Part shown: one piece after another, positions 11,474 to 24,180 of the stretch | Layout of the letters: each line of letters opens with the position of its first letter | Position numbering within the stretch: position 1 is the first letter of the stretch | DNA from: Carnegiea gigantea | Lineage: Eukaryota; Streptophyta; Magnoliopsida; Caryophyllales; Cactaceae | Assembly (NCBI GenBank): GCA_029747015.1 | Contig: JAKOGI010001959.1 | Span: 1 to 64,000 of the forward strand | Direction: 5' to 3' | Length of the DNA stretch: 64,000 bases | Position numbers and translations under genes: made by a program | The notes under the pieces: generated by a model | Seen by the model: the letters and a program-made list of their open reading frames with translations, nothing else | The model's database searches: none | What the model was told of the DNA's origin: nothing

Positions 11474-14400
11474 TGTAATAACCCGACCCTAACCCATATT
11501 TATTTATTTAAATCATATTTATTTTTTGAATTAATCATGTTTATTCATTTAATTTATCATGTTTATGGATTTAATCACTCATAGTTATTTGTTTAACCAA
11601 GTCATGTTTATTAATTCAATTACCCTCAATTTATATATTTACCGAATTACCTTATGTCATTTAAATTTTTCGCTTTTATTTATCGTATTTAATCATACCG
11701 GTTGGGGGATATTTCATTTGGGTCCCATTTGAAATTCAAGTTTCATTGATTTTTAATTCAAGTTTTGTTAATTAATTAAATATCGGATGAATCGATAGTA
11801 GGCCTCGATAATTATGGTTTGAGAAATTATTATTATTATTATTATCGCTATTATTATTATTATTATTGTTATTATTGTTGTTATTATTATTGTTGTTATT
11901 ATTTTTATAACATTACAAAAATTTAAATTTTGATTTATGCAAAAACGTTATCGTTACAAAGCGTTTTGTTCCCGAACCCAACTTATTTCGACCCAACTTG
12001 AAGCCCAATAAGTTTGCATTCTTTAATCTAACTAATTACCATGATTTAAAGCTGACCATGGTTAACAAAAGCTTTGTTGAGGATAAAATTTCAGCCACAA
12101 GTTAGATTAGTCAAAACAAACACAAATCAACCCAAAAAACTCCATTTTCTCTCTCCTCTCTCTCTCCCTCTCACGGCAGCAGCCTAGCCACTATTCTAAC
12201 TGATTTTCGGCCACTTTTTCGGCCAGCTCTGGTGATCTCCGACCCCTCCTAACATCCTAGTACCTCAAGCTACCATCCTCCATCATCAAAACCACTAAAC
12301 AACACCTCCATCTCTACTTATTTTCAATCAAAGTGAGTAACCTTGAAACTTGATCTTGTTGATTTTGATTTTGATTTTAGTTCTAATTCTTGTTTTGATG
12401 CTTGTGATCATTGATCATGATGTTTTGATAAGAAATAAGAGTTATTTTGGTGTTGATCATGGCGAAGTTGAGCTTGAATCATGCTAGGATTTAGAGATGA
12501 TTATGTTCATGCAAGCTTTAGTTAAAACCATATTTATGGATTGATTTATATTTGATTTTATAACCTTTAGTTTTATTGATGATTATGATGATGCTTTTGG
12601 TGACTTGGAATGATTTCAAGTGAGGATTTATATGAAAAAGAGAGGGAAAAGTCCAAGCGGTGAGGCTGGAAATTTCAGCAAAACAGGGCAGAGTTCACGA
12701 TTAAACTGGTAATGATTGGCCAATTAGAAAAATATGATTTTTGGTCGATAGATAGTTCAATGTGTTAGATTTCAAATGCCTCTTAAATTACCTTAATCTG
12801 AGGTCTGTGGAAAACATTATGGTCGTTTTACCGAAACTGCGCAGAATAGACTAAAAACTGACATATTTGTATTTTAGCCCCATTTTGGGAATCCTATTGT
12901 GGGAATCATATTTTGTATTGTAAATGAAAGTTTTTGGAGACTTCTTGATCTTTTCATATTTGGGATTTTAGGTCTCCATTTGAAGTCTAGAATAAAAGTT
13001 ATGAATTTTTGAAGTGAACTGACCTGCTTTGGTGTAAATTAGGCCGTTATTATAATTTCTATGCAGTGTATACTTGGAGAAAAATTTTGAAAATTATACT
13101 GTAGATTATCCATATTATTTTCAAATTTCTTGTAAGATCTCATGAATTTTGGTTGAGTATTTTGAGTTTGGTGATTTTTGAAAACATTTTGAGTAATTGT
13201 GTAAAGAGCAATAATAAAGATTAAGTGAGATTGATCATGCACTCATTTTGTGTATTTTAGACCAAGTAAGGTTATTTAAGGGGGGAAATGAATATTCATG
13301 GACTTTCACGGAGATTTTAGCTTGATTAATAAGAAACAAGAAGACAAGTATACAATTTGAGAGCTTGTTTATGACCTTTGAATCATTTATGGATTTTACA
13401 AAGAAAATACCACATTTAGTGAGCTTGATAGCTTCTATTGAGTTCAATGATTCGTTTGGGGTGGAACTCTATATGTAATGGATTTATGAGTGAAATATGA
13501 GAAGTGGAGAGAGTTGTGACTTAGAAACTATATTTATCAGATCAAGTTATTGCAGTTTATAGTATTTTGAACCAAGATATATTTCTCTTGGCCTCAAACC
13601 TTTATTACTTACTCACTTCAGAATATATCAAATGTATTTATCAAGCTAATCTAGTATACTTGCTGTTATCTTAAACCAAGTTATACATCAGCAAGCTTTA
13701 AACTCATATCAGTAACCTATTTTAGAAAAGGCCAAAACCACTCTCTCAATTGTCACTATCAAGGCCTTTTACTTGGTAATCTCATTTATCTCATTGTGGA
13801 CTATTTTACTTTTATTTACTTTACATTGGATTTAATCACTTTCATCAATTCAGTTTTGAAGTTATATTAAAGTATCCACATTATGTATATCATTTAATTA
13901 CTCAATTTCTGTTACACATACTTTTACTTACTCAATTATGCGAGTAAGGATCATTTATTGACTACACATACTTACAATGACATTTATAAAAGAGAGTTGA
14001 GGCCTAGTTATCGTTCCCCATTATGTATAGGTGTTATCAAGTTAGAACATATTTATCAAGTCAGATGACATTTATGAAACAGCTGATTTGCATCAAGTCA
14101 GATGACATTTTTAAAGACTAAAGGTATGTCCATTACCTGTATTTTCAGAAAGCAGAACATGTTTTGTCAAGTTACAACTCTTAATGAGTTTATCAATGAA
14201 TCAATTCATACAGTGATTTGCCATTTAACTTATGATCCCGTCAGTTATCATCTATAGGGCGTCAGCGCATCATTTATCCAGGCGGCTTCAGGCCAACTCT
14301 TGATCGGATTGACAGGTGTACACTTATGTATTGATCATATCATTGCAAGGGGTTCGCATCCAGATAATAATGAGAAATTTAGTTTCATATTACTCTCTCA

Positions 14401-14917
14401 TTTTCATTGTTATTATGAACTAAATGAATTGCAAAAGCGGGTACCCATCAACAGTGTTTCTATGCTCATTTTACAATACAGGAATACATGTACTGAGTTT
14501 TTGCTCACATTTTCGAATTGTTTTCATGTTTGCAATTTTAGGTGATGAAGTATCACATGTTTTTCCATTTAGCAAGCCCGTTTGGAAGTCAATCGATGCT
14601 CATAGTGGATTCAGCATAGCATGAATGTTAGGATCGACCTCAGGGTCTAGTTGGGTTTATATTCAATATACTTGTATAGTGTAAAGTGCAAGTTAGCACA
14701 TGGTATGATTAAGTTGATGCTATTGAAGTTGAACTATTATCGACTTTGGTCTTGAAGTGTTTTAGTTAATAGATTTTGTGATTGTGAACATGAGTTGCAA
14801 GATTAAATAGTTTTAATGAGCCTTGTTCTTATCAGGACGGCGGTAGCGCCTTCTATTATTAAGTCTTCCGCTGCAATTTTTCGTAAATCATGTCATTAGT
14901 ATTTTGGGGGCGTTATA
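11474..14917 (+). repeat. 3' LTR of Tekay-like element
   Basis: A 3,444-bp LTR from TGTAATAACCC to GGGGGCGTTATA; the terminal CA has become TA. The positions matching 4741-4748 in the 5' copy read TATATGAA, so the TATA box has decayed. It contains an ATT microsatellite at 11826-11919 and a CT-rich stretch near 12143-12172. The same family occurs inverted as a solo LTR at 15138-18684. Confidence 0.92.
11826..11919 (+). repeat. (ATT)n / (TTG)-interrupted microsatellite
   Basis: Runs of ATT interrupted by single GTT or GCT units. It lies about 350 bp inside the 3' LTR and is absent from the matching region of the solo LTR near 18250. Confidence 0.9.
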
Positions 14918-15132
14918 ATTCAAATGGTTGGCCCACACGATCATTCAAAGTGATTGCTAGTCAATATGTATTTACATGAACCATAGTAATTAACTTACAT
15001 ATGCTCTGAAAATTGTGAATACATCACATTATATCATTCAACTCATGAATCTACATATATATACATATAACTCCTTTTCCAAAGCAAAAAGGGAGGTTCC
15101 AACTAAGCTTATGAGAACCAACTTCTACATAT
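14918..15132 (-). repeat. old Tekay-like LTR remnant, left part
   Basis: Aligns with about 59700-59880 of the LTR at 59373-63434: both read ATGGTTGGC then C-CACG, and both end with CATATAACTCC / CACATAACTC and a short A/G-rich tail. It is the sequence into which the 4314-14917 element and the solo LTR inserted. It continues at 18690. The portion upstream of this point must lie left of the window. Confidence 0.7.
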
Positions 15133-18100
15133 CTTTTTGTAACGCCCCCAAAATGCTAATAACATGCTTATTGAAAACTGCAGCAGAAGACTCAACAACG
15201 AAGGCGCTATCGCCGTCCTGACAAGGACAAGGCTCACTGAACCATTTGATCTTGCAACTCATGATTACAATGATAAATTCTATTAAACTGATGCACTTTA
15301 AGACCAAAGCCCATAATAGATCACTTTAATACCATTAACTTAATTAAACCATGTGCTAGCTCGCACTCCACACTACACACATGTATATTGAATATAGACC
15401 TTGAGGTTGATCCCCACGCTCGTGCTATGCTGAATCCACTGTGAGCATCTGATGACTCCAAAATGGCTTGCTAAAAGGAGAAGCATGTGATACTTCATCA
15501 CCTAAAATGGAAAAGATGGAAACAATTCGAAAACATGAGCAAAAACTTAGTACATGCATTCCTATAGTGTAAAATGAGCATAGAAACCCTGTTGATGGGT
15601 ACCCGCTTTTGCAATTCATTTAGTTCGCAATAACAATGAAAACGAAAGTAATATGAAACCGAATTGCTCATTATTATCTGTATGTGAACCCCTTACAATG
15701 ATATGACCTATACATAGGTGACACCTGCCAATCCGATCAAGAGTTGGCCTGAAGCTGCGCGGGTAGATGATGGGCTGACGCCCTATAGATGATAATTGAC
15801 GGGGCCACAAGTTAAATGGCAAATCACTGTATAAACTGATTCATTGATATACTCATTAAGAGTTGTAACTTGATAAACATGTTCTATTTTCTGAAGATAT
15901 GGGCAATAGACGTACCTTGAGTCTTTAAAAAATGTCATCTGACTTGATAGGAGTCAGTTGTTTAATAAATATCATCTGACTTGATAAATATATTCTAACT
16001 TAATAACACTTATGCACAACGGTGAACGATAACTAGGCCTCAACTCTATTTCACAAATGTTATTGCAGGTATGTGTAGTCAGTAAATGATCCTTGCTCGC
16101 ATAATTGAGTAAGTAAAAGTATGTGTAATAGAAATTGAGAAATTAAATGGTATACATAACTTGGGTATTTCAGTATAACTTCAAAACTGAATTCATAAAA
16201 GTAATTAAATCCGATATAAAGTAAATGAAAGTGAGATAGTCCACAATGAGATAAATGAGATTACAAAGGGAAAGGCCTTGATGGTGACAATTAAGAGAGT
16301 GGTTGTGGCCTTTGATAAAATAGGTTGTTGATACGGGTTTCAGCCTCGCTGAGGTAAAGCTTCGCTCAAGATAACAGCTAATACACTAGCTTGGCTTGAT
16401 ATGTATGTTGGATACATTCTGACTTGAGTAAGTGATAAAGGTTTGAGGCCAAGAGAGATACATATCCTGGTTCAAATAGCATAAACTGCAATAACTCTCC
16501 CACTTCTCATAATTCAATCATAAATTCTATACTCAATCATAAATTTATTAGATATAGAATTCCACCTGAAATGAATCATTGACCTCAATAAAAGCTATTA
16601 AGCTCACTAAACTTGGTATTTTCCTTTGTGAAATCCATAAATGATTCAGAGCTCATAAACAAACTCCCAATTTGTATATTTGTCTTCTTCTTTCTCATTA
16701 TTCAAGCTAAAAACTCCATGAAAGGCCATGAATATTCATGTCCCCCTTAAATGACCTTGCTTGGCCCAAAATACATAAAATGAGTGCATGATCAATCTCC
16801 CTCAATCATTATTATTGCTCTTTACACATTTATTCAAAATGCTTCCAAAAATCACCAAATTCTAAATACTTAACCAAAATTCATGAAATCTTATAGAAAA
16901 TTCAAAAATAATATGAACAATCTACAGGACAATTTTTAGAATTTTCCTCCAAGTATACGTTGTACAAAAATTACAATAACTGCCCAATTGCACCAAAGTA
17001 GGTTAGTGCATTTCAAAAATTCATACCTTTCACCCTAGACCTCAACTGGAGACCTAAAATCCCAATATGTAAAGATTAATAAGTCTTCTAAAACTTTCAT
17101 TAAGGACACAAATAATGATTCCTATAATAGGTTTCCCAAAATAGGGCTTAAACACAAGTGTGTCAGTTTTTGATCCATCTTGCATAGTCTCGGTAAAATG
17201 CCCATAACTTTTTCCACAAATCTCGGATTGAGGCGATTCAAGAGGCATTTTAAAGCAAACACACTGAAATATTTACCCACCAGAAATCATAATTTTTGGC
17301 TGGACTGATCATTACCAGTTTAATCCCAAAGTCGGCCCTAATTTCCTGAAATTCCAGCCCATCACTGATTTAACTTTCTCTTCCTTCTTGACATAAAACT
17401 CACTTGAAATCATTTCAAATCACCACAATCAGATGTGAAAAGATCATGTAAGGCCTCATATACATATCCAAACCCTAAACAACTTCATTAATACATAATT
17501 ACATAATTCGTATCCAAAAACAGGGTAGTTTCTTCAAAATTCCATAACTCACTGATTGCACCTCCAAAATTCATGAAATTTTGCCGCAAACTCCCAAATA
17601 ATATAGAGAATCTACAATAAACATTTTGGAAGTTTTGAACAATCTCATAATTCCCAGAATTTTCGACAATGCACTTGATCAAATAATAATTCATGAAATC
17701 ATGCTCTTGATCAAATAACCATAACTCCAAACATCTCCAAACTCAATAAAAATTGCACAATAACTATCAATTTGATCATCCAAACATAGCCCATAAATAA
17801 AACAATCATAAAATTCAAGATATAACAAGTCAGGGTTTGAGATATAACTCACTTTAAGCTTGAATTAGAGGGAGGAGGGGGCTGTTTTGAGTGAATTAGA
17901 TGGTTGGTCATGATAGCTGGCAATAAGGGGAAGTCGGGGCAGCCGAGAGGTGGCCCGAAAAGTGGCCGAAAACCACCCAAAATGACGGCACAAAGGGCAG
18001 CAGCTGCTGCCCCTGTTTCAGCTGTAAACCGTGAGGAGAGAGAGAGAAAATGGAAAATGGGTTTGTGAATTTGTTTGCTCAAGTTTTGTGGTTATAAATT

Positions 18101-18689
18101 GTCAATAGGTAGCAACATGTGGCTGGAAATTTTCATATCTAAAAGTAGCTTTTTGCTAATTAAAATTAGGTGCTAAAATGAGCAATTAGTGAAATAACAA
18201 GGTTAGCAAGGTTTTGGGCTTTTGTTTTAGGCCCAACAAGCTAAGTTCGGGCTTGAAAAAAAATTATTTGAAGTGTTGAACAAAATAAAATTTTGTATTG
18301 TTCGGGATTAACATTTACCGAAGGTAAGAAAAAAATTAGTCACTAATTAATACTTACCGAGGCCTAATATCGATTCACCGGACATTTAATAAATCAACGA
18401 AACTCGAATTGACAATCAATGAAACTTGAGTTGCAAAGTGGTGCCCAAAGTGAAATATCTCCCAACCGGGATGATTCAATATGAAAAATGAAGGGGGAAA
18501 ATTTAAATAACATAATGGAATTCGTTAAATAAATAAATTGAGTGAAATCGAATTTAATAAACATGATTTGGCTAAACAAATGGCCATGAGTGATTTGGTC
18601 AATAAACATGATAAAGTAAATGAGTAAACATGATTAACGAAATAAATTAAATAAATAAATAAGGTTTAAGGTCAGGTTATTACACTTTT
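15133..18689 (-). mobile_element. solo LTR of the Tekay-like family, inverted, with CTTTT target duplication
   Basis: A complete 3,547-bp LTR (15138-18684) on the minus strand runs from TGTAACGCCCCC on the plus strand to GGTTATTACA. It is flanked directly by CTTTT at 15133-15137 and CTTTT at 18685-18689, a perfect 5-bp target duplication. It aligns along its length with the LTRs at 4314-6995 and 11474-14917 but is more diverged than they are from each other. There is no primer site, internal region or polypurine tract, so it is a solo LTR left by recombination between the two LTRs of one insertion. Confidence 0.93.
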
Positions 18690-20590
18690 CAAGAACCTAG
18701 GGGAAAAGGGAATAGAGAGGGGTTAAGCAACCACACAGTCGACGAATGGGGTTGACCAACCACACAGTCGACGAATGATTCTCAACCCTAAGAAAATAAA
18801 ATAGTCGTATATAATAATTTTAAGTAGCATTCACACACAAATTGATATTTAATATCATATAATAAACATACAAGGCCATCCATATCCAACAACACCTTAA
18901 TAACGTCCAGAATTCAAATAGCATCCCTTCCTTTCTTTTGTTCAATGCACAAAAGCCTTTACCTTATCTAACCTACAACTCTTCTATCCTAGCAGTGATA
19001 ACCACATATTACACTTACTTAATATCACATAGTAGGCATACATGACCTAGTCGCGAGATGACTCTTGCTAAGACTTAGGCTTTGAGGATAGCAGGTCATT
19101 CGGTTCACACATAAACACTTAACATTAAAGAGTTCAGTTAGAGTTACCAACTAGAATTCTTTTAGTCAGAAGATAGCATCAACACATAAAAAGGCAGCAA
19201 CCTTCACCTACCAAATTAAGCATTTATAAAAATAATTTCTTTGCAGGAAAGTCAGTCGGAGTTCAACAAAAGCCTTTTTGGATAGTTCAAGCACTTTTCA
19301 AAATATTCGCGCTAGCATAGTCCTCAAATGAGGAGTTTTAAACTCATAATGAGTAAGAAATCACTTTTTGGGCATCAGATTTACATCTTAGTGCTCTTTT
19401 CAAGTGAGTTTCATAACTCATGACTCACGGTATCTATAAGGCCTCCCATAATCAATGAACTTTTACCCTCGTAAGGGTCTGCCAGGGTTCCAACTTCTAG
19501 GTCTGCTCCTTAGGAACTAGGGTAGCCACATACTGGGTCTGCTTTCTAAATTGTGTCCAAATAGCCCGAACTCCCTCATCAAAGCACCACCCACAAGAAT
19601 CCTCAAAATCAACTCATTTTCAATCCAATAATTTCAATTATCCCCAAATAATCCACCTGCTACACTTAACTCTCAATTTATCTAGATTGTAGCTACATAA
19701 TTAAATCAAAACTCATGAATAAATGAAGAGAACTTTACAAATTATTAATAATTTAGGAAATTAAGAATAAAGCATCTCGATTGCAAGCCATAGGACCCAA
19801 TTAATATGCTAATTGGGTGAAACGGGAGTAAGTTCGAGTCCCGTTTCTCCCCTCAACTATGGGTCGTAAATTCCTCCTACTAAGGTTAGTTCCTCTCTTT
19901 TGTCTCCTTTTTTTGAGGCATATTCTACTGTGGTTCTGCCTCACATCTCCGGCGGTCTCACCATGGTTGCCAGGTTCAAGTCTAGCCACCAGTGATAGTG
20001 GTGGTGCTAACAGGTTGTAGTGGCTAGGGTTTAGCTCCCCATCTCCCTTTCACTTCCCCTTGCACTACATCAGCCTAGGGTTTGGATCTGGGTTTTGGTG
20101 GTGGTCCTTGTTGTTTCTTGTAGGTGGTCGGGCTACCTCCACCTTCGTCGCCACTCCCCCTTCTCTCTCGCTCTTCCTCGCTTTGCATTTCTTGTAGGTG
20201 GTCGCGTTTCATTCTGACTTCTTCTCTCTCTCTTTTAGGCTAGGGGGTTGAAGGCAGGAAGAAGACCATACCTACCCCCTGTTTTGACTATCGCAAAGGA
20301 AAAGGCTCCAATCCCCATTTTTTTGTGAGATAAAATAAGGTAGGCCCAATTACGCTAAGCCCAACTAACGCCGAGGCCGCTCGCCCAATCCAACCCCACG
20401 AATTCCATGAAACCATGTAATAAATCAAGAAATTACCGAAACTAATCCACATAAATTAGTACACTAAATTGACATGTGAAACTAGTCTAATATAACTAAT
20501 ATATAAAAAAAACATAGTTAATGAAAACACTAATCTAAACAGTTAGCTCGAGTTAAAAATCCTCAACTATTGCACGTGCAAATTCTGAGA
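18690..20590 (-). repeat. old Tekay-like LTR remnant, right part
   Basis: Continues the remnant interrupted at 15132. Its start resembles 59930-59975 (ACCTNGGGGAAAA, then AGNAACCACAC-type sequence). Further blocks around 19440-19560 resemble 60850-60930 (TTACCCTCGTAAGGGTCT versus TTACCCTCATCAGGGTCT). Similarity fades after about 20340, so the right edge is approximate. A degenerate relative of the 59373-63434 family, without coding sequence; a short minus-strand frame at 19801-19989 is not meaningful. Confidence 0.6.
18729..18777 (+). repeat. 20-bp direct repeat pair
   Basis: AACCACACAGTCGACGAATG occurs exactly at 18729-18748 and again at 18758-18777, a recent 29-bp-period duplication inside the LTR remnant. 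Confidence 0.9.
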
Positions 20591-21869
20591 ACAAGATATT
20601 TGTTTTAGGATGAAAACCTAAAGTGGCAGATTATTTTAGGATGAAAATCCCAAAAGGGTAATGTATCTCACAATGGCCCAAGAGCGAGAAACACTCCGAA
20701 AACAGGATGTGTGATTGCATGCATGTGAATATAGATGCATCGATAGCCTACGCTGCATGTGTATATGTGTAATCATATGCATGAACTATGTCCATAAATG
20801 TAGATATGTAGATTCTCATGGCTGGTGAATATCAACCATGTGTATCTATGCATACGTAGGTTAAGCCTGATGTGTGATGAATGCAAAGAATAAGTAGATG
20901 CATGAATAAGTGCGCATATTAATGCACGTAGGCTTGTTAGGTGTGACATGATTGGACTATAATACTATGTAAGAGTTGTAGGTAGATCGGTGATTAAGAC
21001 ATGCTAATGGTTAGGGACAGACCTAGTCTAGCTAGCAAACAAGGCTAGCTAGGAAAACTAGCTCTAATGAGGATAACATAGTGTAAAGGCACAGTTTGGA
21101 TTATTGTTAGGTGCAAGATCGAGGCCAGCTAGACTAACGTAACAAACTAAGTTCCGCAAGTAGGTTATATAACTAGATTAGCATAAAGGATGACATTAGG
21201 TTGGTGATAAGATCAAGATGATAAGCATGAGTGTGATAAGGCTGATTGAGGCTACCAAAGGTAGATGTGATAATTGAGTTTGGATTGGCCAAAATAGAGT
21301 GGCGAAGAAGATTAGTCTAAATTAAGCCACATGATGCTAAGTGAGGATGAGTGATCTAAGTTAAGAGAAGCTTTTCTACTACAAGTGATCGTCTCTTTGA
21401 TGAGGAAGCTCATTCATGGGTGGTTTGCTATTTCATGTATGCATCAATCTTAAGAATATATATGAAACTTGTTTCTAGAGTTTTTTATTCTAAGTCTAAT
21501 ACCATGTTCAAAGTTAGGGTCCCTAGTTCAAGGTTCTTCATGGAGGAAAGAAAGGATAGGAGGTGGCTTGAAAGGTTAAAAGGTGCTTTGTTAGACTAAT
21601 GGCGGCTTATGATGGTGGGAGGAAGTAAATGTGAGGAAAAAAAGGAAGGCAGTGGTAGGATGATGAGGTACAAGTGTGACAGATGGTAGGTAAGGCAATA
21701 TTTCATGCACCGTAAAAAAGCTGAGTTGCTTTTTTTGTGGTATGGGAATCAAGCCTAAATATGTGTAGGTTAGCAACAAGGGGGAATAGACCACCTGCTT
21801 GCCTAACTTACTCCCTTTGATTAGCAAAAAAGGAAAGATACTGCTTATTTTGGTCTTTTAGATTTTTAT
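20591..21869. other. unassigned intergenic DNA
   Basis: No coding region, RNA gene or element family recognised. A 14-base direct repeat TTTTAGGATGAAAA lies at 20603-20616 and 20634-20647. The stretch 20700-20950 is rich in alternating CATGCAT/TGCATG-type words. The tail leads into the LINE relic. Confidence 0.5.
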
Positions 21870-22984
21870 CACTAGTTATAACAACTATCGAGGTATAAAG
21901 CTCCTTAGTCATATGATGAAGTTGTATGAGAGGGTGATTGAGAACAGATTAAGAAAGTACTTCAAGATATCTAAGAACCAGTTGAGTTTTATATGAGATA
22001 GATCAACTACAGAAGCAATTCATATCATATGAAGGCTTATAGAACTTTACAAGGGTGGAAAAAAAGATTTGCATATGGGTTTCACTGATTTAGAAAAGAC
22101 ATATGATAAAGTGCCTCAAGAGGTGTTACAGAAATCTTAGAAACAAAAGGGGTGCAAAGGAAATATATTCAAGTTATTAAAAATATGTATGAAGGAGCAA
22201 GGACTAGTTTAAGGACATCAGGAAGAGATACAGATGATTTTCCTATTTATATTGGTTTGCAAAAGGGATCAACCCTGAGCCCATTTCTTTTTACAATTTT
22301 AATGAATAAGCTTACTAAAGAGATATATGATAAGATCCCGTGATGTATCTTTTTGTTGATGACATTGTTCTAATTAATAAGAGTAGTGAAGGAGTCAATA
22401 ATAAGTTGGAGAATTAGAGAGAAACTCTTAAGTCTAAGGGTTTTAGATTAAGTAGGCTAAAGACGGAATGCCTAGAATGTAAATTTAGTGAAATGGAAGG
22501 GGAATTAATAGGAGAAGTCACCATTGGAGACACTGTAGTATCAAAGGTAGAGAAATTTAGATACCTGGGATCCATTATACATTGTAAGTGGGATATCAAC
22601 AAAGATACTATTCATCGCATCAAGGCAGGATGACAAAGATGGAGATTGCATCCAGTGTGTTGTGTGATAAGAAGATACCTTTAAGACTAAAAGAAAAGTT
22701 TAATCGTATGACAATTGGACCTGCCTTGTTGTATGTCTCAGAGTGTTGGCCAGTTAAGAAAGCTGAAATCCAAAGGATGATGGTTGCAGAGATGAGCATG
22801 ATTCACTGGATATATGGGTATACAAGAGTAGATAAAATAAAGTTATAAGAGAACCAGAGGTAGACCTAAAAAGAGTTGAAATAAGGTGATTAGAACAGAT
22901 AGGACCCACTTACGACTATTGGAGGACATAACTCAGGACAAGAAAGCTTGGAGATTTAGGACCACTATGATGGACCTTAGGTAG
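21870..22984 (+). pseudogene. LINE reverse transcriptase relic
   Basis: Plus-strand segments in several frames match the plant LINE RT in order. NYRGIKLLSHMMKLYERVIE is near 21880. FTDLEKTYDKVP (motif A with its aspartate) is near 22080. GLQKGSTLSPFLF (motif B) lies in the open frame 22152-22343. FVDDIVLINKS (motif C, usually FADD) is at about 22350-22385 in another frame. FRYLGSIIH follows near 22555, then the thumb-like LYVSECWPVKKAEIQ and RGRPKKS near 22855. In-frame stops and at least three frameshifts are present, so the copy is dead. The enzyme copies element RNA at a nicked chromosomal site. Confidence 0.9.
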
Positions 22985-23395
22985 CATTCATTTCATCCTC
23001 ACTTCCTTTCTTTTAAACATGCATAACATTGTTTTTGTTAACATAGCATAGTTGATGTTACTCATTAATGGCGCACTTGTAGTATTTATTACTCTTGTGC
23101 ACGAATCCTCACGCCCCTTTGTTATGTTACATTGCCTATTAATATGTGTTTCTCATTAGATTTTGGCTACACTCTCCTAACACTTTTCGTATTATTTAAA
23201 AATTTTCTAACTTACTCAGAATTTTTCAGCAAAATCATTTTCATTTGTGGATCTTTTGGAATTGACCTCCTGGCTAGTAGAAATATTTGCAGGGATAAGA
23301 CTGCCTACATCCGTTTCTCCGTTGACCCGCTAAAGCGAAGATCCAGACTGGGTGTTGCTATTATTGTTGTTATAGTTTTTTAACACTAGGAATCT
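21870..23395 (+). mobile_element. plant LINE (non-LTR retrotransposon) fragment, 5'-truncated
   Basis: A reverse-transcriptase relic (21870-22984) is followed by about 400 bp of 3' sequence that ends in GGGTGTTGCTATTATTGTTG near 23350-23380, a TTG-rich simple tail typical of this LINE type. The preceding GGATAAGACTGCCTACATCC block is also commonly seen near the 3' end of such plant elements. Endonuclease and ORF1 are absent, as expected from 5' truncation during target-primed reverse transcription. Confidence 0.8.
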
Positions 23396-24180
23396 TAATT
23401 AAGCTTTATGTGAGATAGCTTTTATTGATGAACTAAAGAAAGACAACCTACATATCCATATTGGAATTAGGCTAGTTGCAGTTCTAGGAGGGCTTTTTGT
23501 GGTCAGCTAAATATGTCGGTGATAATGGGGAATCGGCATGGAGGCTCAAAATTATCCCATATTGTTTGCACCGCAATTACAATATTTATGCAATATTTTC
23601 ACACCTAATTTAGCTCCTAATAACAATGATTTCATGATTTTTATTTGAGTTTTTATTGTTTTGTAGGTCTTGCAAAAAATCCAAAAAAATGAAGAAATTG
23701 TTAGAAAATGAAGAAAATTTGGCCAAGAAGCCGAACTTAAGCGTCAACCCACTCTCTTCATGTTCCAGTCCAATGCTTAAGAAAAGAACCCATAAAAAAG
23801 GGAAAAGAAAAAGGGGGAAAACAAATAAAAACCTAACCGCCCCCTCATTTCCCTCTCACATGAGCCAGCTTACCTCCCCCCTCCTATTTCTTTCTATCTC
23901 CTCTTCTGCTTCAGATCACGATAGAACCATCCCCTTAATTTTTCCTTATTATTCGAAGAATCAGGCACCGCCTAGTCCACCATCATCCTAGTACCCACCT
24001 ACCACTGAAACACCACCACCTTGATGCCAGCGTAAAATCATCAATGAGCACCAGCACTATTAACTCTGGACCACTAATAGATCATGCCCCATCATCCTCA
24101 TCACCACCATTCAAACATCCTTAATCGAATGTCTATTAAGAGGAGGAGGAACTGACCTTTAGGCAAGTATAAAGCAAGCG
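23396..24180. other. unassigned DNA between LINE and LTR-like piece
   Basis: Holds no recognisable gene. A 111-residue open frame at 23656-23991 is Lys/Ser/Pro-rich and lies in A- and C-rich sequence; no domain is recognised and it is probably chance. The stretch around 23560-23690 has the look of an LTR (TTTTGTAGGTCTTGCAAAA), but no partner was found. Confidence 0.4.

Larger units (their letters stand above)
4314..14917 (+). mobile_element. Ty3/gypsy Tekay/Del-like retrotransposon, long LTRs, decayed interior
   Basis: Two direct copies of a long LTR (4314-6995 and 11474-14917) flank a 4.5-kb internal region with a tRNA-Met-type primer site after the first and the TTCGAGGACGAAAC motif plus purine tract before the second. 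That motif before the 3' LTR, and an LTR beginning TGTAATAACCC, are hallmarks of the Tekay/Del chromovirus lineage. The first about 706 bp of the 5' LTR are missing because the copia element inserted at 4313; that part should lie left of the window. The bases after the 3' LTR are ATTCA (14918-14922). Coding capacity is almost gone, so mobilisation would have needed a helper. Confidence 0.9.

Noticed and set aside
23656..23991. 111-codon Lys/Pro/Ser-rich open frame as a possible host gene
   Set aside because: No domain, no clear start context or introns, simple-sequence composition, and surrounded by repeats.
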